Source: Cetobacterium sp. 8H (GTDB taxonomy: Bacteria; Fusobacteriota; Fusobacteriia; Fusobacteriales; Fusobacteriaceae). Taken from it: a stretch of 64,000 nucleotides of DNA. Below the pieces are notes generated by a model. The model made no database searches. It worked only from the letters and a program-made list of their open reading frames with translations, and was not told the DNA's origin. Of the stretch, positions 16,993 through 25,608 are shown piece by piece. Every line of letters starts with the position of its first letter. The first letter of the stretch is position 1. The DNA is taken from NCBI RefSeq assembly GCF_014250675.1, contig NZ_JACHTG010000005.1:1-64000 (forward strand). The letters are read 5' to 3'. Position numbers and translations under genes: made by a program.

Positions 16993-17980
16993 TCACACTA
17001 AAGATATTATAAGAAGTTTGTTAGCAATCGTTTTAGGTCTTATGTTTAGTAAATATATAACATATTCTTTTAACTTTGAAATTCCCATAATTGCTTTAAA
17101 TATTGTTACAACGATGCCTAAATTTAATATTAAAATATTTATTAAAAATAACTGCTGGCTTGTTTTTGCAACTGCTTTAGGTGTTTTAGTTGATCATGTT
17201 TTTCAAGAAAAGTTTTTACTTTTTTATATATTCACTTTTGGTGTCTTTTTTAGTTGCCTTTATCTTATGGATAAAAATCCAAAAGCGTCATCTAATATTG
17301 TCTTGGGGTATTCTTTTACAACTATTTATGCAACATATTATAAACTAAATATGGAAATAATGGTTTATGATATTTTTATAGTGACTGTATTAGGTGGAAT
17401 TTTAGGATGTTTAATTTTAATTTTATTTCCAAAAGAACAAAAAGAGCAAAGCATTCAAAATAATAAATCGAAAGAAATAACTCATAAGAATATAGGGAAT
17501 ATATTTTTGGTGACAAGCATTGTTTTCATAACTTGGGTACTTTATATTATATTTGATATAAAAGATACATTCTTTGCATATGCGACTCTTGCAGGAATAT
17601 ATGGGAATATAAATATAGATAAAATTCATGAACTTACACCATTAAATATAGGTGTACATATAGCTGGATGTTTTTTAGCAACAGTATATTCGTTTTTCAT
17701 TATAGGGATAAGTAAATTTTTTCTTCTTTTTGCACTATCTCTTTCTATCTTGTTTTTTCCTATGATATATTTTAAATACTATGGAGATTCACAAGTAAAA
17801 AAAACGATAGCTAGCGGTTTAATAGTAGCGACTATAATGCCTTTAGCTTTATACTTAACACCATTTGGTGATATTGCATCAAAAGCTGGTGCAAGAGCTT
17901 TACAGATAACAACTATGCTATTTGTTTCATTGATAATTACTAGACTATTAATAATTTTAGGAGGAGAAAAAATTGAATGA
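16982..17980 (+). CDS. DUF2955/FUSC-like inner-membrane efflux protein
   Basis: A 332-residue polytopic protein with two blocks of 4-5 predicted helices separated by a charged loop near 145-165, the duplicated layout of FUSC/aromatic-acid exporter and DUF2955 proteins. It partners the preceding HlyD-type adaptor, as in the yib and aae systems of enterics. The start ATG lies inside the adaptor gene; the end overlaps the MarR gene. No outer-membrane factor is encoded here. Confidence 0.75.
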   Translation: MFIDHTKDIIRSLLAIVLGLMFSKYITYSFNFEIPIIALNIVTTMPKFNIKIFIKNNCWLVFATALGVLVDHVFQEKFLLFYIFTFGVFFSCLYLMDKNPKASSNIVLGYSFTTIYATYYKLNMEIMVYDIFIVTVLGGILGCLILILFPKEQKEQSIQNNKSKEITHKNIGNIFLVTSIVFITWVLYIIFDIKDTFFAYATLAGIYGNINIDKIHELTPLNIGVHIAGCFLATVYSFFIIGISKFFLLFALSLSILFFPMIYFKYYGDSQVKKTIASGLIVATIMPLALYLTPFGDIASKAGARALQITTMLFVSLIITRLLIILGGEKIE

Positions 17981-18386
17981 AAATTTAGTATTTCTTGTAG
18001 CAAAGCTGAGTAGATATCAAAAAAAATATCTCAACCTCCATTTGAAGGATACGGATTTAGAGGATTCACAAGCTGCAATACTTATAAAAATAAAAGAACA
18101 TATAAATATAACACCTAAAGAAATTTTTGAGATGAGAATAGTTGAAAAACCTTCTGTTACAAAAATTTTAAAAAAATTAGAGGAGTTAGAATATATAAAA
18201 AAGGTTTATTCAGAAAATGATGGTAGGAGTTATTCGGTTGCAGTAACGGATAAGGGATTTGAAATGTGTTGCTTTATAGAAGAGATTCTAGTTGAGTTAA
18301 ATTCACGTTATAAAAAATTAATTTCAGATAGATTTTCTGAGGATCTTATGAAAATTTTAAACGAAATATATGGTGAATATGTGTAA
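17973..18386 (+). CDS. MarR-family transcriptional regulator
   Basis: A 137-residue winged-helix repressor. The DNA-binding core lies at about 45-95: ITPKEIFEMRIVEKPSVTK (helix-turn-helix) then wing YSENDGRSYSV. Start is TTG 17973 with GGAGGAG upstream; the overlapping ATG is out of frame. Being third in the efflux operon and given the palindrome in front of the operon, it most likely represses its own transcription until a ligand binds. Confidence 0.88.
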   Translation: MNENLVFLVAKLSRYQKKYLNLHLKDTDLEDSQAAILIKIKEHINITPKEIFEMRIVEKPSVTKILKKLEELEYIKKVYSENDGRSYSVAVTDKGFEMCCFIEEILVELNSRYKKLISDRFSEDLMKILNEIYGEYV

Positions 18387-18416
18387 CCTAATTTTTTTAA
18401 TTTAAGTTCTAAAAAT

Positions 18417-18458
18417 AAAAACCCCAATCCAACTAACATCAATTTGGATTGGGGTTTT
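18417..18458. terminator. Bidirectional terminator between convergent marR genes
   Basis: AAAACCCCAATCCAA pairs with TTGGATTGGGGTTTT around a 12-base loop, with A-rich left and T-rich right flanks, so it can end transcripts from both sides. Confidence 0.9.
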
Positions 18459-18869
18459 TTATAGATTTTCTTTAAGTTTAATTAAAAGAGACTTGAATAT
18501 TTCTAAGTCTTTTTCATCTAGATTTTTAGAGAGATCTTTATTAAACTCTAAATCTATATATTTTAATTTTTCAATTAGAATATGTGCTTTATCAGTTAAA
18601 CCTAGTAAAAAAACTCTTTTATCATTTGGTTTTTCCTGTCTTATTAAATATTCTTTTTTTTCTAGCTTATCAACAATTGCTTTTATAGTATTTTTATCTT
18701 TTTCTACTTTAAAAGAGAGTTCATTTTGTGAAATGTTATCTTTAATTGACAGTTCTCTTAAAATAACCCATTGTTCAGGAGTTATATCATACTCTTTAAA
18801 TTTCAAGCTCAAATTTTGATGTATTTTTCTAGCAACGACACATATCTCATAACCTATAGTATTTATTAT
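18459..18869 (-). CDS. MarR-family regulator with apparent ATA start codon
   Basis: A second MarR protein. The first standard start in frame is TTG 18812, but it has no ribosome-binding site and would delete the first helix. Upstream the frame stays open and a strong AGGAGG (18876-18881) is followed after six bases by ATA ATA (18869-18864). Translation from ATA gives 136 residues, the normal MarR length, with GYEICVVARKIHQN forming the expected dimerisation helix. The helix-turn-helix is SQNELSFKVEKDKNTIKAIVDKL with wing KPNDKRVFLL. It lies 70 bp downstream of the metallo-beta-lactamase-fold gene and is probably cotranscribed and autoregulatory. Confidence 0.8.
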   Translation of the reverse strand: MINTIGYEICVVARKIHQNLSLKFKEYDITPEQWVILRELSIKDNISQNELSFKVEKDKNTIKAIVDKLEKKEYLIRQEKPNDKRVFLLGLTDKAHILIEKLKYIDLEFNKDLSKNLDEKDLEIFKSLLIKLKENL

Positions 18870-18939
18870 ACTCAGCCTCCTATCTTTAAAAAAATGATAT
18901 TTCGATAAATATAATATTACTTTTCATAACTAATTACAA

Positions 18940-19806
18940 TTAATTTTTATTTAAAATCTTATCTATCGATTGATGAAGTTCTTTAAAATATATATCCATT
19001 CCCTCTTCCCCTCTTATGAAAGGGTTTGATTCACCATTTTTTCTATTGTTAGCTATATCTAATTTATTATATCCATTATCAAGAAATAGATGTGCCGTAA
19101 TTTCAGAAGTTGAATTCATATCCTTTGATTTTTTTTCAAAATGAGTAACTGAATTTTTGTAGGCTGATTGCAATTCTTTATCTTGAGGGATACCTGTACC
19201 TCCCCACATTGCAACAACTTCTTTCTTACCATCATTTGTAGTAGGGAAAATTAATGATATACCACCAGGAGTATGTCCAGGAGTTTCAACTATTTCAACG
19301 GATGTTTGTCCTAGTGTTATTTTATCTCCATCATTTACATAAATATCAACTGGAGTTTTAGGAGAACGACTTGAGTTAGCTCCAGTATTTAATGTATTCA
19401 TAAGAATTTCATCAACTTTTGTCATAACTACTTTTGCATTGTATTTATTTCTAAGGTAATTAGCTCCACCATAGTGATCTCCATGTCCATGAGTTACTAT
19501 AATGTATTTAATTTCTTCAGGGTTTAAGCCTAATTTTTTCATACCGTTAATTATAGTTTTAGCGTCAGTATCATCCCACATTGCATCTATTAGAATAATA
19601 CCTTTTTCTGTTTTTATAGCCCAAGCAACAACACTTTTAGTTCCAATACAATAAACATTATCAAATACTTTAGCTGGAGCTAAAGGGGTGTTATCATGAA
19701 GAATTGCCTTTATATTTGCAGGTGGTTCAGAGGCAAAAGTGGTATTTGTTGATACTGGAAGTAATAAAAGACTTAGTAAAGCTGTTTTTTGAATAAGTTT
19801 AAACAT
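18940..19806 (-). CDS. Secreted metallo-beta-lactamase-fold hydrolase (subclass B3-like)
   Basis: A 288-residue exported protein with signal peptide (to about FASE, residue 25). The zinc motif HGHGDHYGG (HxHxDH) lies near 106-114, with a further ligand in GHTPGG (about 180). The overall pattern resembles subclass B3 metallo-beta-lactamases and their relatives, but whether it hydrolyses beta-lactams cannot be told; the C-terminal His region (EITAHLFLDNG) is family-typical. Start ATG follows AGGAGG. A 40-bp perfect palindrome covers its promoter and a MarR gene follows, so expression is presumably inducible. Confidence 0.85.
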   Translation of the reverse strand: MFKLIQKTALLSLLLLPVSTNTTFASEPPANIKAILHDNTPLAPAKVFDNVYCIGTKSVVAWAIKTEKGIILIDAMWDDTDAKTIINGMKKLGLNPEEIKYIIVTHGHGDHYGGANYLRNKYNAKVVMTKVDEILMNTLNTGANSSRSPKTPVDIYVNDGDKITLGQTSVEIVETPGHTPGGISLIFPTTNDGKKEVVAMWGGTGIPQDKELQSAYKNSVTHFEKKSKDMNSTSEITAHLFLDNGYNKLDIANNRKNGESNPFIRGEEGMDIYFKELHQSIDKILNKN

Positions 19807-19825
19807 ATAAACCTCCTAAAATATT

Positions 19826-19865
19826 TAATATAATTATAGTACGTATACGTACTATAATTATATTA
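19826..19865. promoter_or_regulatory. 40-bp perfect palindrome upstream of the metallo-hydrolase gene
   Basis: Perfect dyad symmetry extends 20 bases on each side of the centre at 19845/19846 (core AGTACGTATACGTACT). It lies 20 bases before the start codon and includes TATAAT-like sequence in both arms, so it overlaps the promoter. Likely operator for the downstream MarR regulator. Confidence 0.8.
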
Positions 19866-20032
19866 CGAAATTAAATACTTTGTCAAATATTATTTCTTTA
19901 TTTTTAAAATCATCAGAATTGTAGGAGATTAATAAATTTTTTTAAAATTTAAATTAGGTTTATAAAAGATTTAAGACACTTTAATAGTAAGTAAGATTCA
20001 AGGAATAAAATATAGAATTTGAGGTGAAAGTT

Positions 20033-20617
20033 ATGAAAAGAATGAAAATCTTAATAGTATTAACAGTAACTTTAAGTAGTATTTCTATGGCTGAGATAAA
20101 GGCGGCATATCTAGCGGGAGGATGTTTTTGGTGTACAGAGGCAGATATGGAAAAAGTTCCTGGAGTTATTGATGTAATTTCTGGATATTCAGGTGGGAAT
20201 GTAGAAAGTCCTACATATGATCAGGTGTCTAGTGGAAGTACCGGACATATGGAGTCAATAAGAGTTGAGTATGATAGTGATAAAATTAGTTACTCACAAC
20301 TCTTGTATAGATTTTTAAAAGTAATAGATCCGACAGACAATGAAGGACAATTTGTAGATAGAGGTTACCAGTATTCTCCAGCTATTTTTTATCAAAGCTC
20401 TAACGAGGAAGATATAGCAAAGAAAGTTTTAAAACAAATACAAAAAGATGGAGGCTTTACTGATATTAAAGTCAAACTTCTTCCAATCAATAAATTTTAT
20501 GTTGCTGAAAAGTATCATCAAGACTATTATAAGAAAAATCCTGTGAGATATGAATATTATAGATATCGTTCTGGTAGAGATCAGTTTTTAGAAAAGGTAT
20601 GGGGGAAGAAACAGTAA
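20033..20617 (+). CDS. msrA: Peptide methionine sulfoxide reductase MsrA, exported
   Basis: MsrA reduces methionine-S-sulfoxide in proteins. The catalytic motif GGCFWC is at 29-34 (Cys31), followed by GVIDVISGYSGG and, later, AEKYHQDYYKKNP. A hydrophobic N-terminus (residues 5-20, ending SMA) suggests a periplasmic enzyme that repairs envelope proteins. I start at ATG 20033; the GAGGTG at 20021 is its ribosome-binding site, not a GTG start. No MsrB domain is fused. Single-gene unit between a palindrome-controlled locus and a terminator. Confidence 0.93.
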   Translation: MKRMKILIVLTVTLSSISMAEIKAAYLAGGCFWCTEADMEKVPGVIDVISGYSGGNVESPTYDQVSSGSTGHMESIRVEYDSDKISYSQLLYRFLKVIDPTDNEGQFVDRGYQYSPAIFYQSSNEEDIAKKVLKQIQKDGGFTDIKVKLLPINKFYVAEKYHQDYYKKNPVRYEYYRYRSGRDQFLEKVWGKKQ

Positions 20618-20641
20618 GACTTTGAAAATATCAAAAAAAAT

Positions 20642-20685
20642 AAGTTCATCTAATAATTTTTTTTATTAGATGAACTTAAAATATT
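20642..20685 (+). terminator. Rho-independent terminator of msrA
   Basis: AAGTTCATCTAATAA pairs with TTATTAGATGAACTT around a T-rich loop. Confidence 0.82.
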
Positions 20686-20699
20686 TTTATACTTTTTAA

Positions 20700-20789
20700 T
20701 TAATTACTATAAGTAATTTCTCCATTTATTAAAGTCATTACTGGTTTAATTTCCCATAGCTTATCTTTTTGTGTAGTTAATATATTTTC
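20700..20789 (-). pseudogene. Remnant of an amidohydrolase C-terminus
   Basis: About 29 codons read in one minus frame as ENILTTQKDKLWEIKP then VMTLINGEITYSN and a stop. This looks like the last strand of the composite domain of YtcJ-type amidohydrolases (pattern K-P-x-x-T-x-x-x-G-x-x-x-Y). An in-frame TGA immediately precedes it and nothing upstream continues it, so it is a leftover fragment. The identification rests on a short motif only. Confidence 0.4.
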
Positions 20790-20869
20790 TCAAAATTTAT
20801 TTAAAGAAGGATTTTATCTTTTTTTATGTATAGAGGTTTAAATTGTTTATTTCATTTGGAGGCTATAAT

Positions 20870-21772
20870 ATGAAAAAAGTTGAATCAATAGTTTTAGAAT
20901 TTCCATTAACAAAATATCAAGTATTAGATTATCCTGATATAACATTTTCTCAACCTAATGGAACATTAAATAATCTTTTTAATTTAAAGTTAGATCTTTT
21001 AAAACCAAATGATGATGGTTTGTTTCCATTAGTTGTTTTTGTTACTGGGGGTGGATTTTTCCTATCTCCAAAATATAATTATCTTCAACAAAGACTAGCT
21101 CTAGCTGAATCTGGATATGTTGTGGCCAGTATTGAATATAGAGTTATTCCTCAAGGGAAATTTCCGGATGCTTTAGTCGATGTAAAAAATGCGATACGTT
21201 TCTTAAAATCAAATGCTAAAAAATTTGGAATAGATAAAGAAAGGGTTGCTATTATGGGAGAATCTGCAGGAGGATATTTAGCAGCATTAGCAGCAACAAC
21301 AAATAACTGTAAAGAATTTGAAATAGGAGAAAACTTGGATGAATGTAGTTGTGTTCAAGCCGCAATTGATATTTATGGACTATCAGATTTAACTAAAGTA
21401 GGAGATGATTTCTCTAATGAAATTCAACAAGCTCATGCTTCACCAGCATCACCTGAAGCAATATTTATCAATGGTCTTTCTTTATTCAGTAAGGGAGGAT
21501 CCATACAAGATAATTTAGAATTGGCAGAAAAAGCAAATCCTATAAAATATATTTCTAAAAATACACCTCCATTTTTGTTAATGCATGGAGATAAAGATAG
21601 TTTAGTATCTCCAAGTCAAACAAAAATACTTTTTGAAGCACTCTTAAAAAATAAAATAGAGGCGCAGAGATATATTGTAAAAAATGCAAATCATGCTGAT
21701 AAGTACTGGTATCAACCAGAAGTTATAAAAATCATTATTGAATTTTTAAATAAAAATTTAAAAAAATTATAA
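20870..21772 (+). CDS. Alpha/beta hydrolase (esterase/lipase)
   Basis: A 300-residue cytoplasmic esterase of the carboxylesterase/BD-FAE type. It has an oxyanion-hole motif VTGGGFF (HGGGF variant with Thr-Gly), nucleophile elbow GESAGG, an acid region LMHGDKDSLVSP and a catalytic histidine in KNANHADKYW. Start ATG 20870 follows TTGGAGG. It might deacetylate carbohydrates, but no partner gene is adjacent. It sits between two terminators as a single gene. Confidence 0.85.
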   Translation: MKKVESIVLEFPLTKYQVLDYPDITFSQPNGTLNNLFNLKLDLLKPNDDGLFPLVVFVTGGGFFLSPKYNYLQQRLALAESGYVVASIEYRVIPQGKFPDALVDVKNAIRFLKSNAKKFGIDKERVAIMGESAGGYLAALAATTNNCKEFEIGENLDECSCVQAAIDIYGLSDLTKVGDDFSNEIQQAHASPASPEAIFINGLSLFSKGGSIQDNLELAEKANPIKYISKNTPPFLLMHGDKDSLVSPSQTKILFEALLKNKIEAQRYIVKNANHADKYWYQPEVIKIIIEFLNKNLKKL

Positions 21773-21783
21773 ATGAAGAAAAA

Positions 21784-21838
21784 AGACCCTACAGGATAGA
21801 CACATTTTTTTACCTGTCTATCCTATAGGGTCCATTTT
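21784..21838. terminator. Strong bidirectional terminator
   Basis: GACCCTACAGGATAGACA (21785-21802) pairs with TGTCTATCCTATAGGGTC (21815-21832) with one mismatch, between convergent genes. Confidence 0.88.
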
Positions 21839-21846
21839 ATAAATAT

Positions 21847-22134
21847 CTATTCTTTATTACCAAATTCTTTATCCAATCTTTCTTTTAAATTATTTATACT
21901 ATTACTTGTCAGATGAACAATTGGAATATTATTAGTTTTACAAACCTTAGAACAATTATTTACTAAATTATGACTGACAAGATTTGTGAACACAACACAT
22001 ATTTCGCAGTTTTTTATTTTTTTACAAAAATTTGGGCATTGAGTGTTATATACTTTTCCCTTTAGCTCATATTTTTTTAATAATTCTAAATATTCTCTTT
22101 CTCCTCTTTTTAATCCTCCAATAATAGCTACCAT
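21847..22134 (-). CDS. DUF2325-family protein
   Basis: A 95-residue Rossmann-like protein matching the DUF2325 pattern: VAIIGGLKRGEREYL at the start, a central VVFTNLVSHNLV strand-loop and a C-terminal PIVHLTS strand. Four cysteines (CPNFCKKIKNCEIC) form a possible metal or redox site. It follows the DUF2023 gene with a 10-bp gap and overlapping translation signals, so both are one operon. Biochemical function unknown. Confidence 0.75.
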   Translation of the reverse strand: MVAIIGGLKRGEREYLELLKKYELKGKVYNTQCPNFCKKIKNCEICVVFTNLVSHNLVNNCSKVCKTNNIPIVHLTSNSINNLKERLDKEFGNKE

Positions 22135-22144
22135 TTCATCCCTC

Positions 22145-22480
22145 CTATGATGTTTTTAAATTCTCTTTTTCTTTAAATTGAATATATCTTTCACACTGCT
22201 TTTTTCTATCATACCCAAGCATAATTCCTAATATAAAATCTTCTTCTGCTGTATATCTAGATAAATTTGATTTCCCTATTTTTTTTATAACTTCTATACA
22301 AGATTTACTCCCAAAGAAAACGTTATAATTTCCATTTGATATCTCATATATTTTGTAGGAAATTCCCTTTGACTCTAATCTTTTTTTTACAAATTCTAAA
22401 TGCTTTGGTGATATTGTATGTAATATTAAATTTCTTATTCCTTTTTCAAATTCATATATATGATGTATAAAAACTTCCAT
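22145..22480 (-). CDS. DUF2023-family protein
   Basis: A 111-residue protein with the landmarks of DUF2023: FIHHIYEFEKGIRNLILHT at the start, NVFFGSKSC in the middle and EEDFILGIMLGYDRKKQCERY at the end. DUF2023 proteins often sit beside flavodoxin or DUF2325 genes; here DUF2325 follows directly. Start ATG follows AGGAG. No function is known. Confidence 0.78.
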   Translation of the reverse strand: MEVFIHHIYEFEKGIRNLILHTISPKHLEFVKKRLESKGISYKIYEISNGNYNVFFGSKSCIEVIKKIGKSNLSRYTAEEDFILGIMLGYDRKKQCERYIQFKEKENLKTS

Positions 22481-22577
22481 TTTTTCTCCTAAACTTTTTT
22501 ATTATATTATCAAAAATAACTTTCTTTGTCAAGTATTTTTATAATCAAAATATTTTAAATGAAAATTATTTATATAA

Positions 22578-22610
22578 AAATAAAGATGACTAAAAAAGTC
22601 ATCTCTTAAA
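22578..22610 (-). terminator. Terminator of the FMN/FAD reductase gene
   Basis: On the minus strand AGATGACT pairs with AGTCATCT around a T loop, followed by TTATTTTT. Confidence 0.75.
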
Positions 22611-22625
22611 AAACATATACATTTA

Positions 22626-24380
22626 TTACTTTATTTCTTTAGCTGCATTTTCTCCAGCTATTTTTCCAAATACTGTTATCTCTGCTAGAGCATTTCCACC
22701 TAGACGATTACTTCCGTGAAGTCCACCAGTTACCTCACCAGCTGCAAATAATCCTGGAATAGGATTTCCATTTTTATCAAGTACTTGAGTTTTTTCATTG
22801 ATTTCAATTCCACCCATAGTATGATGTACTGTAGGAACACGAGCTCCTGCATAAAATGGCGCTGCATCTAACTTATTAGCAAAAAGTTTTCTTCCAAATT
22901 CATCAGTTTTATTTTCTACAGCAATATTAAATTTGTCAATTGTATCTTTTAATACAACAGGGTCAATTTGAATCTTAGTTGCTAGTTCCTCTATAGTTTC
23001 ACCTTTAAATGCTCTTCCTTTTTTCACTAAATCCTCTATAGTTTCATTAAAATTATTTTTATTTTGCTCTGTTGGATAAGTGTGAGTATCAACAATTGTC
23101 CACATAAAAGCATCTTCTTGTTCAAATAAAGCATTAGTCATAACATCTCTACGTTCATCCTCTGCTACGAAACGTTTTCCAGACTTATTTACAAATATTC
23201 TATCTTCAACACTTCCTTCAATATTTCCACTTAAACTTCCATTTAAAGGGTCTCCCATTGGAAGAAGTTGTACATATTCAAGTCCTACTAAATTAGCATT
23301 AGCTTTATCTGCAGTTATTAACATTACTTCTCCAGTTGCTCCTGGATGATTAGTTGTAGGAATAGCTTTTGTTAATTTGTTATTATATTGTTGACGTAAA
23401 TCAATATTTGCACCAAATCCACCAGTAGAAATAATGACTCCATTTTTAGCTTTAGCTATGACATTCTCTTTTCTTCCAGTTCCTTTAACACCAACAACTC
23501 TTCCATTTTCTACGATAATATCTTCAACTTTTGTATCTGTTAAAACTGTTATCCCTTTATTTTTAGAGATATAGTCTTCATAAGTACTAATAAATCCTGT
23601 TCCTAATGGTTTTACAGGTTTGTGACTTCTAGGGTATAATGCACCTAAAACAGTAAAAATATCATCTTTAAATTCCATACCTAAACTTTCTAACCATTCG
23701 ATTCCTGGATATGTATTTTCAACAAAAGTCTTGATTAAAACTGGTTTTCCTAGTTTATCTCCACCTTCATATGTATGTTTATAGTGTAAGTCAGTGGAAT
23801 CTTCTATTCCTAGTGGTTTTTGTCTTTTAGGATCCACTGCATTATATGCTGATCCTGCAATAAGAGTATTTCCTCCTAATCTTGGCATTTTTTCTAAAAC
23901 CAATACCGAAGCTCCATTTTGATGAGCGGACACTGCAGCTGCTAAACCAGCTCCACCACCACCTACAACAACTACATCCACATTGTATTCTTTATTTTCT
24001 TTTACTATATTTGTTTGAATTTTTTTTCTCAAGCTGTTCAAATCACCACCTGCTGATCTAAGAGCTCTTGTAATAGCTGCGATAACACCTTTACTTGTAG
24101 CTGTTGCACCTGCAACTTCATCTATACTCAACGATTGATACTCAATAACTTCAGCTGGAATTCTTTGTAAAGCCACATCAGATATAAGTGGACTTTCCCC
24201 GTGTTTAATAACTTTTATTCCTTCTATTTTGTCTGAATTAACCTTAACTTCTACTTGGATATTATCTTTGTATCCTGGTGCAGATCCGATATATGTCCCT
24301 GGTTTAAAATTAGATGCTAAAGAAAAATTAGATAAAACAAGCGTTGAAATAATTAGTTTCCCAATTAATTTAAAGTTCAT
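22626..24380 (-). CDS. Exported FMN/FAD-dependent reductase (fumarate/urocanate reductase type)
   Basis: A 584-residue flavoprotein. Signal peptide (1-22), FMN_bind domain (about 25-115) with the flavinylation motif DEVAGATAT (Thr95 as candidate for ApbE-attached FMN), and a FAD_binding_2 domain (about 133-584) with GGGGAGLAA. Substrate-site residues of the Shewanella fumarate reductase family appear conserved: the HHTMGG histidine (519/520), an Arg in EDERRD, and Arg559 in HGSNRLGGN. It should work in the periplasm as terminal reductase for an unsaturated acid such as fumarate, urocanate or an analogue. A LacI-type operator precedes it and a LacI gene is divergent. Confidence 0.88.
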   Translation of the reverse strand: MNFKLIGKLIISTLVLSNFSLASNFKPGTYIGSAPGYKDNIQVEVKVNSDKIEGIKVIKHGESPLISDVALQRIPAEVIEYQSLSIDEVAGATATSKGVIAAITRALRSAGGDLNSLRKKIQTNIVKENKEYNVDVVVVGGGGAGLAAAVSAHQNGASVLVLEKMPRLGGNTLIAGSAYNAVDPKRQKPLGIEDSTDLHYKHTYEGGDKLGKPVLIKTFVENTYPGIEWLESLGMEFKDDIFTVLGALYPRSHKPVKPLGTGFISTYEDYISKNKGITVLTDTKVEDIIVENGRVVGVKGTGRKENVIAKAKNGVIISTGGFGANIDLRQQYNNKLTKAIPTTNHPGATGEVMLITADKANANLVGLEYVQLLPMGDPLNGSLSGNIEGSVEDRIFVNKSGKRFVAEDERRDVMTNALFEQEDAFMWTIVDTHTYPTEQNKNNFNETIEDLVKKGRAFKGETIEELATKIQIDPVVLKDTIDKFNIAVENKTDEFGRKLFANKLDAAPFYAGARVPTVHHTMGGIEINEKTQVLDKNGNPIPGLFAAGEVTGGLHGSNRLGGNALAEITVFGKIAGENAAKEIK

Positions 24381-24396
24381 TTACTCCCCCTTATTT

Positions 24397-24414
24397 TGCG
24401 CAAACGATTGCGCA
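24397..24414. promoter_or_regulatory. LacI-family operator
   Basis: TGCGCAAACGATTGCGCA: seven-base inverted arms around a central ACGA, the typical LacI/PurR-type operator form with a central CG. It is 17 bp upstream of the flavoprotein start codon, where repressor binding would block transcription. Confidence 0.85.
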
Positions 24415-24551
24415 TTATTTTTTGATACTATCTTACTATATACTTTAAAAAATGTCAATTTTTAAATTTAATTGTTTTGAAATAACATATTTTAATATAA
24501 AAAAATATATAGTAAAATATATATAGTAATTAAAGTTTATGGAGATAAAAT

Positions 24552-25562
24552 ATGGAAAAAATAACATTAAAGGATATTGCAGCCTTAACAGGATATAGCG
24601 TTTCTACAGTATCAAGAAGTTTAAATGACAACGATCGTATACCACTAGAAACAAGAAATGAAATTAAAGAAATTGCAAAACAATTAAATTATACTATAGA
24701 TATTAATGCTAGAAATCTTTCTAAAAAAACATCAAGCACTATTGGTGTATTTATGCAAAATGATTTTTTTAAATTGCCTCATAGTACTTTTACAAATATT
24801 TTTTGGAGTACTCTTCATGAAGAGATTCAAATTAAAGGATATGAACCAGCACTATATCTTTTTAGTGATACTGATGATTTTAAATATAAAGTCTCACAAC
24901 TCTTTAATAGTGGATTAATTGACGGAGTTATTATTTTTTCAAAATTATTAACAAATAAAGAGATTGAATTTTTAAAAGAAATGAAATATCCTTATTCTCT
25001 TTTATATTATGGCCCTGAAAAGTATTCAGAAGAGGTTTTTACTGCTGATAACTACAGTTCTGGAAAGATAATTACCAACTTTTTAATAAGTCGAAATTTG
25101 AAATCTATAGCCACAATAACTACAGATATGACACCTAGTTTTAAAATGAGAACTTTAGGTTATAAACACGCTTTAGAAGAAGCGGGAATAAAATTTAATG
25201 AAAGTTTAGTTATAAAAGCTATTCCTTCTTTCGAAAATGGTGTTGAGATAGCACATCAACTTTATAAAAAATTAGATGAAATTGATGCTATATTTTCTCA
25301 ACATGACATATGGGCATTGGGATTAATTAAAGGGTTTACAGATTTAGGTGTAAAGATACCTGAAGAAATTTCAATAATTGGTCATGATAATTTGGCATTC
25401 AAAACATGGTTTTCTCCAGTTTTGACAACGTTTACAATTGAAACAAAAAAAATATGTATCGATGCTATTGAATCTTTAATAGATGATAAAATTTACAAGA
25501 AAAGAAGAATCCCAATTTTTAAAACTTTAGGAACTTTAGTTATTGGAGAAAGTGTAAGATAG
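24552..25562 (+). CDS. LacI-family transcriptional regulator
   Basis: A 336-residue repressor with an N-terminal LacI helix-turn-helix (TLKDIAALTGYSVSTVSRSLN, here positions 4-24) and hinge ARNLSKKTSSTIGVF, then a periplasmic-binding-protein-like effector domain. It is divergent from the exported reductase, and a matching operator lies between them. LacI proteins usually sense sugars; pairing with a fumarate-reductase-type enzyme suggests control by carbon availability or an unusual ligand. Confidence 0.92.
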   Translation: MEKITLKDIAALTGYSVSTVSRSLNDNDRIPLETRNEIKEIAKQLNYTIDINARNLSKKTSSTIGVFMQNDFFKLPHSTFTNIFWSTLHEEIQIKGYEPALYLFSDTDDFKYKVSQLFNSGLIDGVIIFSKLLTNKEIEFLKEMKYPYSLLYYGPEKYSEEVFTADNYSSGKIITNFLISRNLKSIATITTDMTPSFKMRTLGYKHALEEAGIKFNESLVIKAIPSFENGVEIAHQLYKKLDEIDAIFSQHDIWALGLIKGFTDLGVKIPEEISIIGHDNLAFKTWFSPVLTTFTIETKKICIDAIESLIDDKIYKKRRIPIFKTLGTLVIGESVR

Positions 25563-25608
25563 GTTTATAGCATAATTAATTATATACAATAGTTTAGGAG
25601 GAAGAAAA

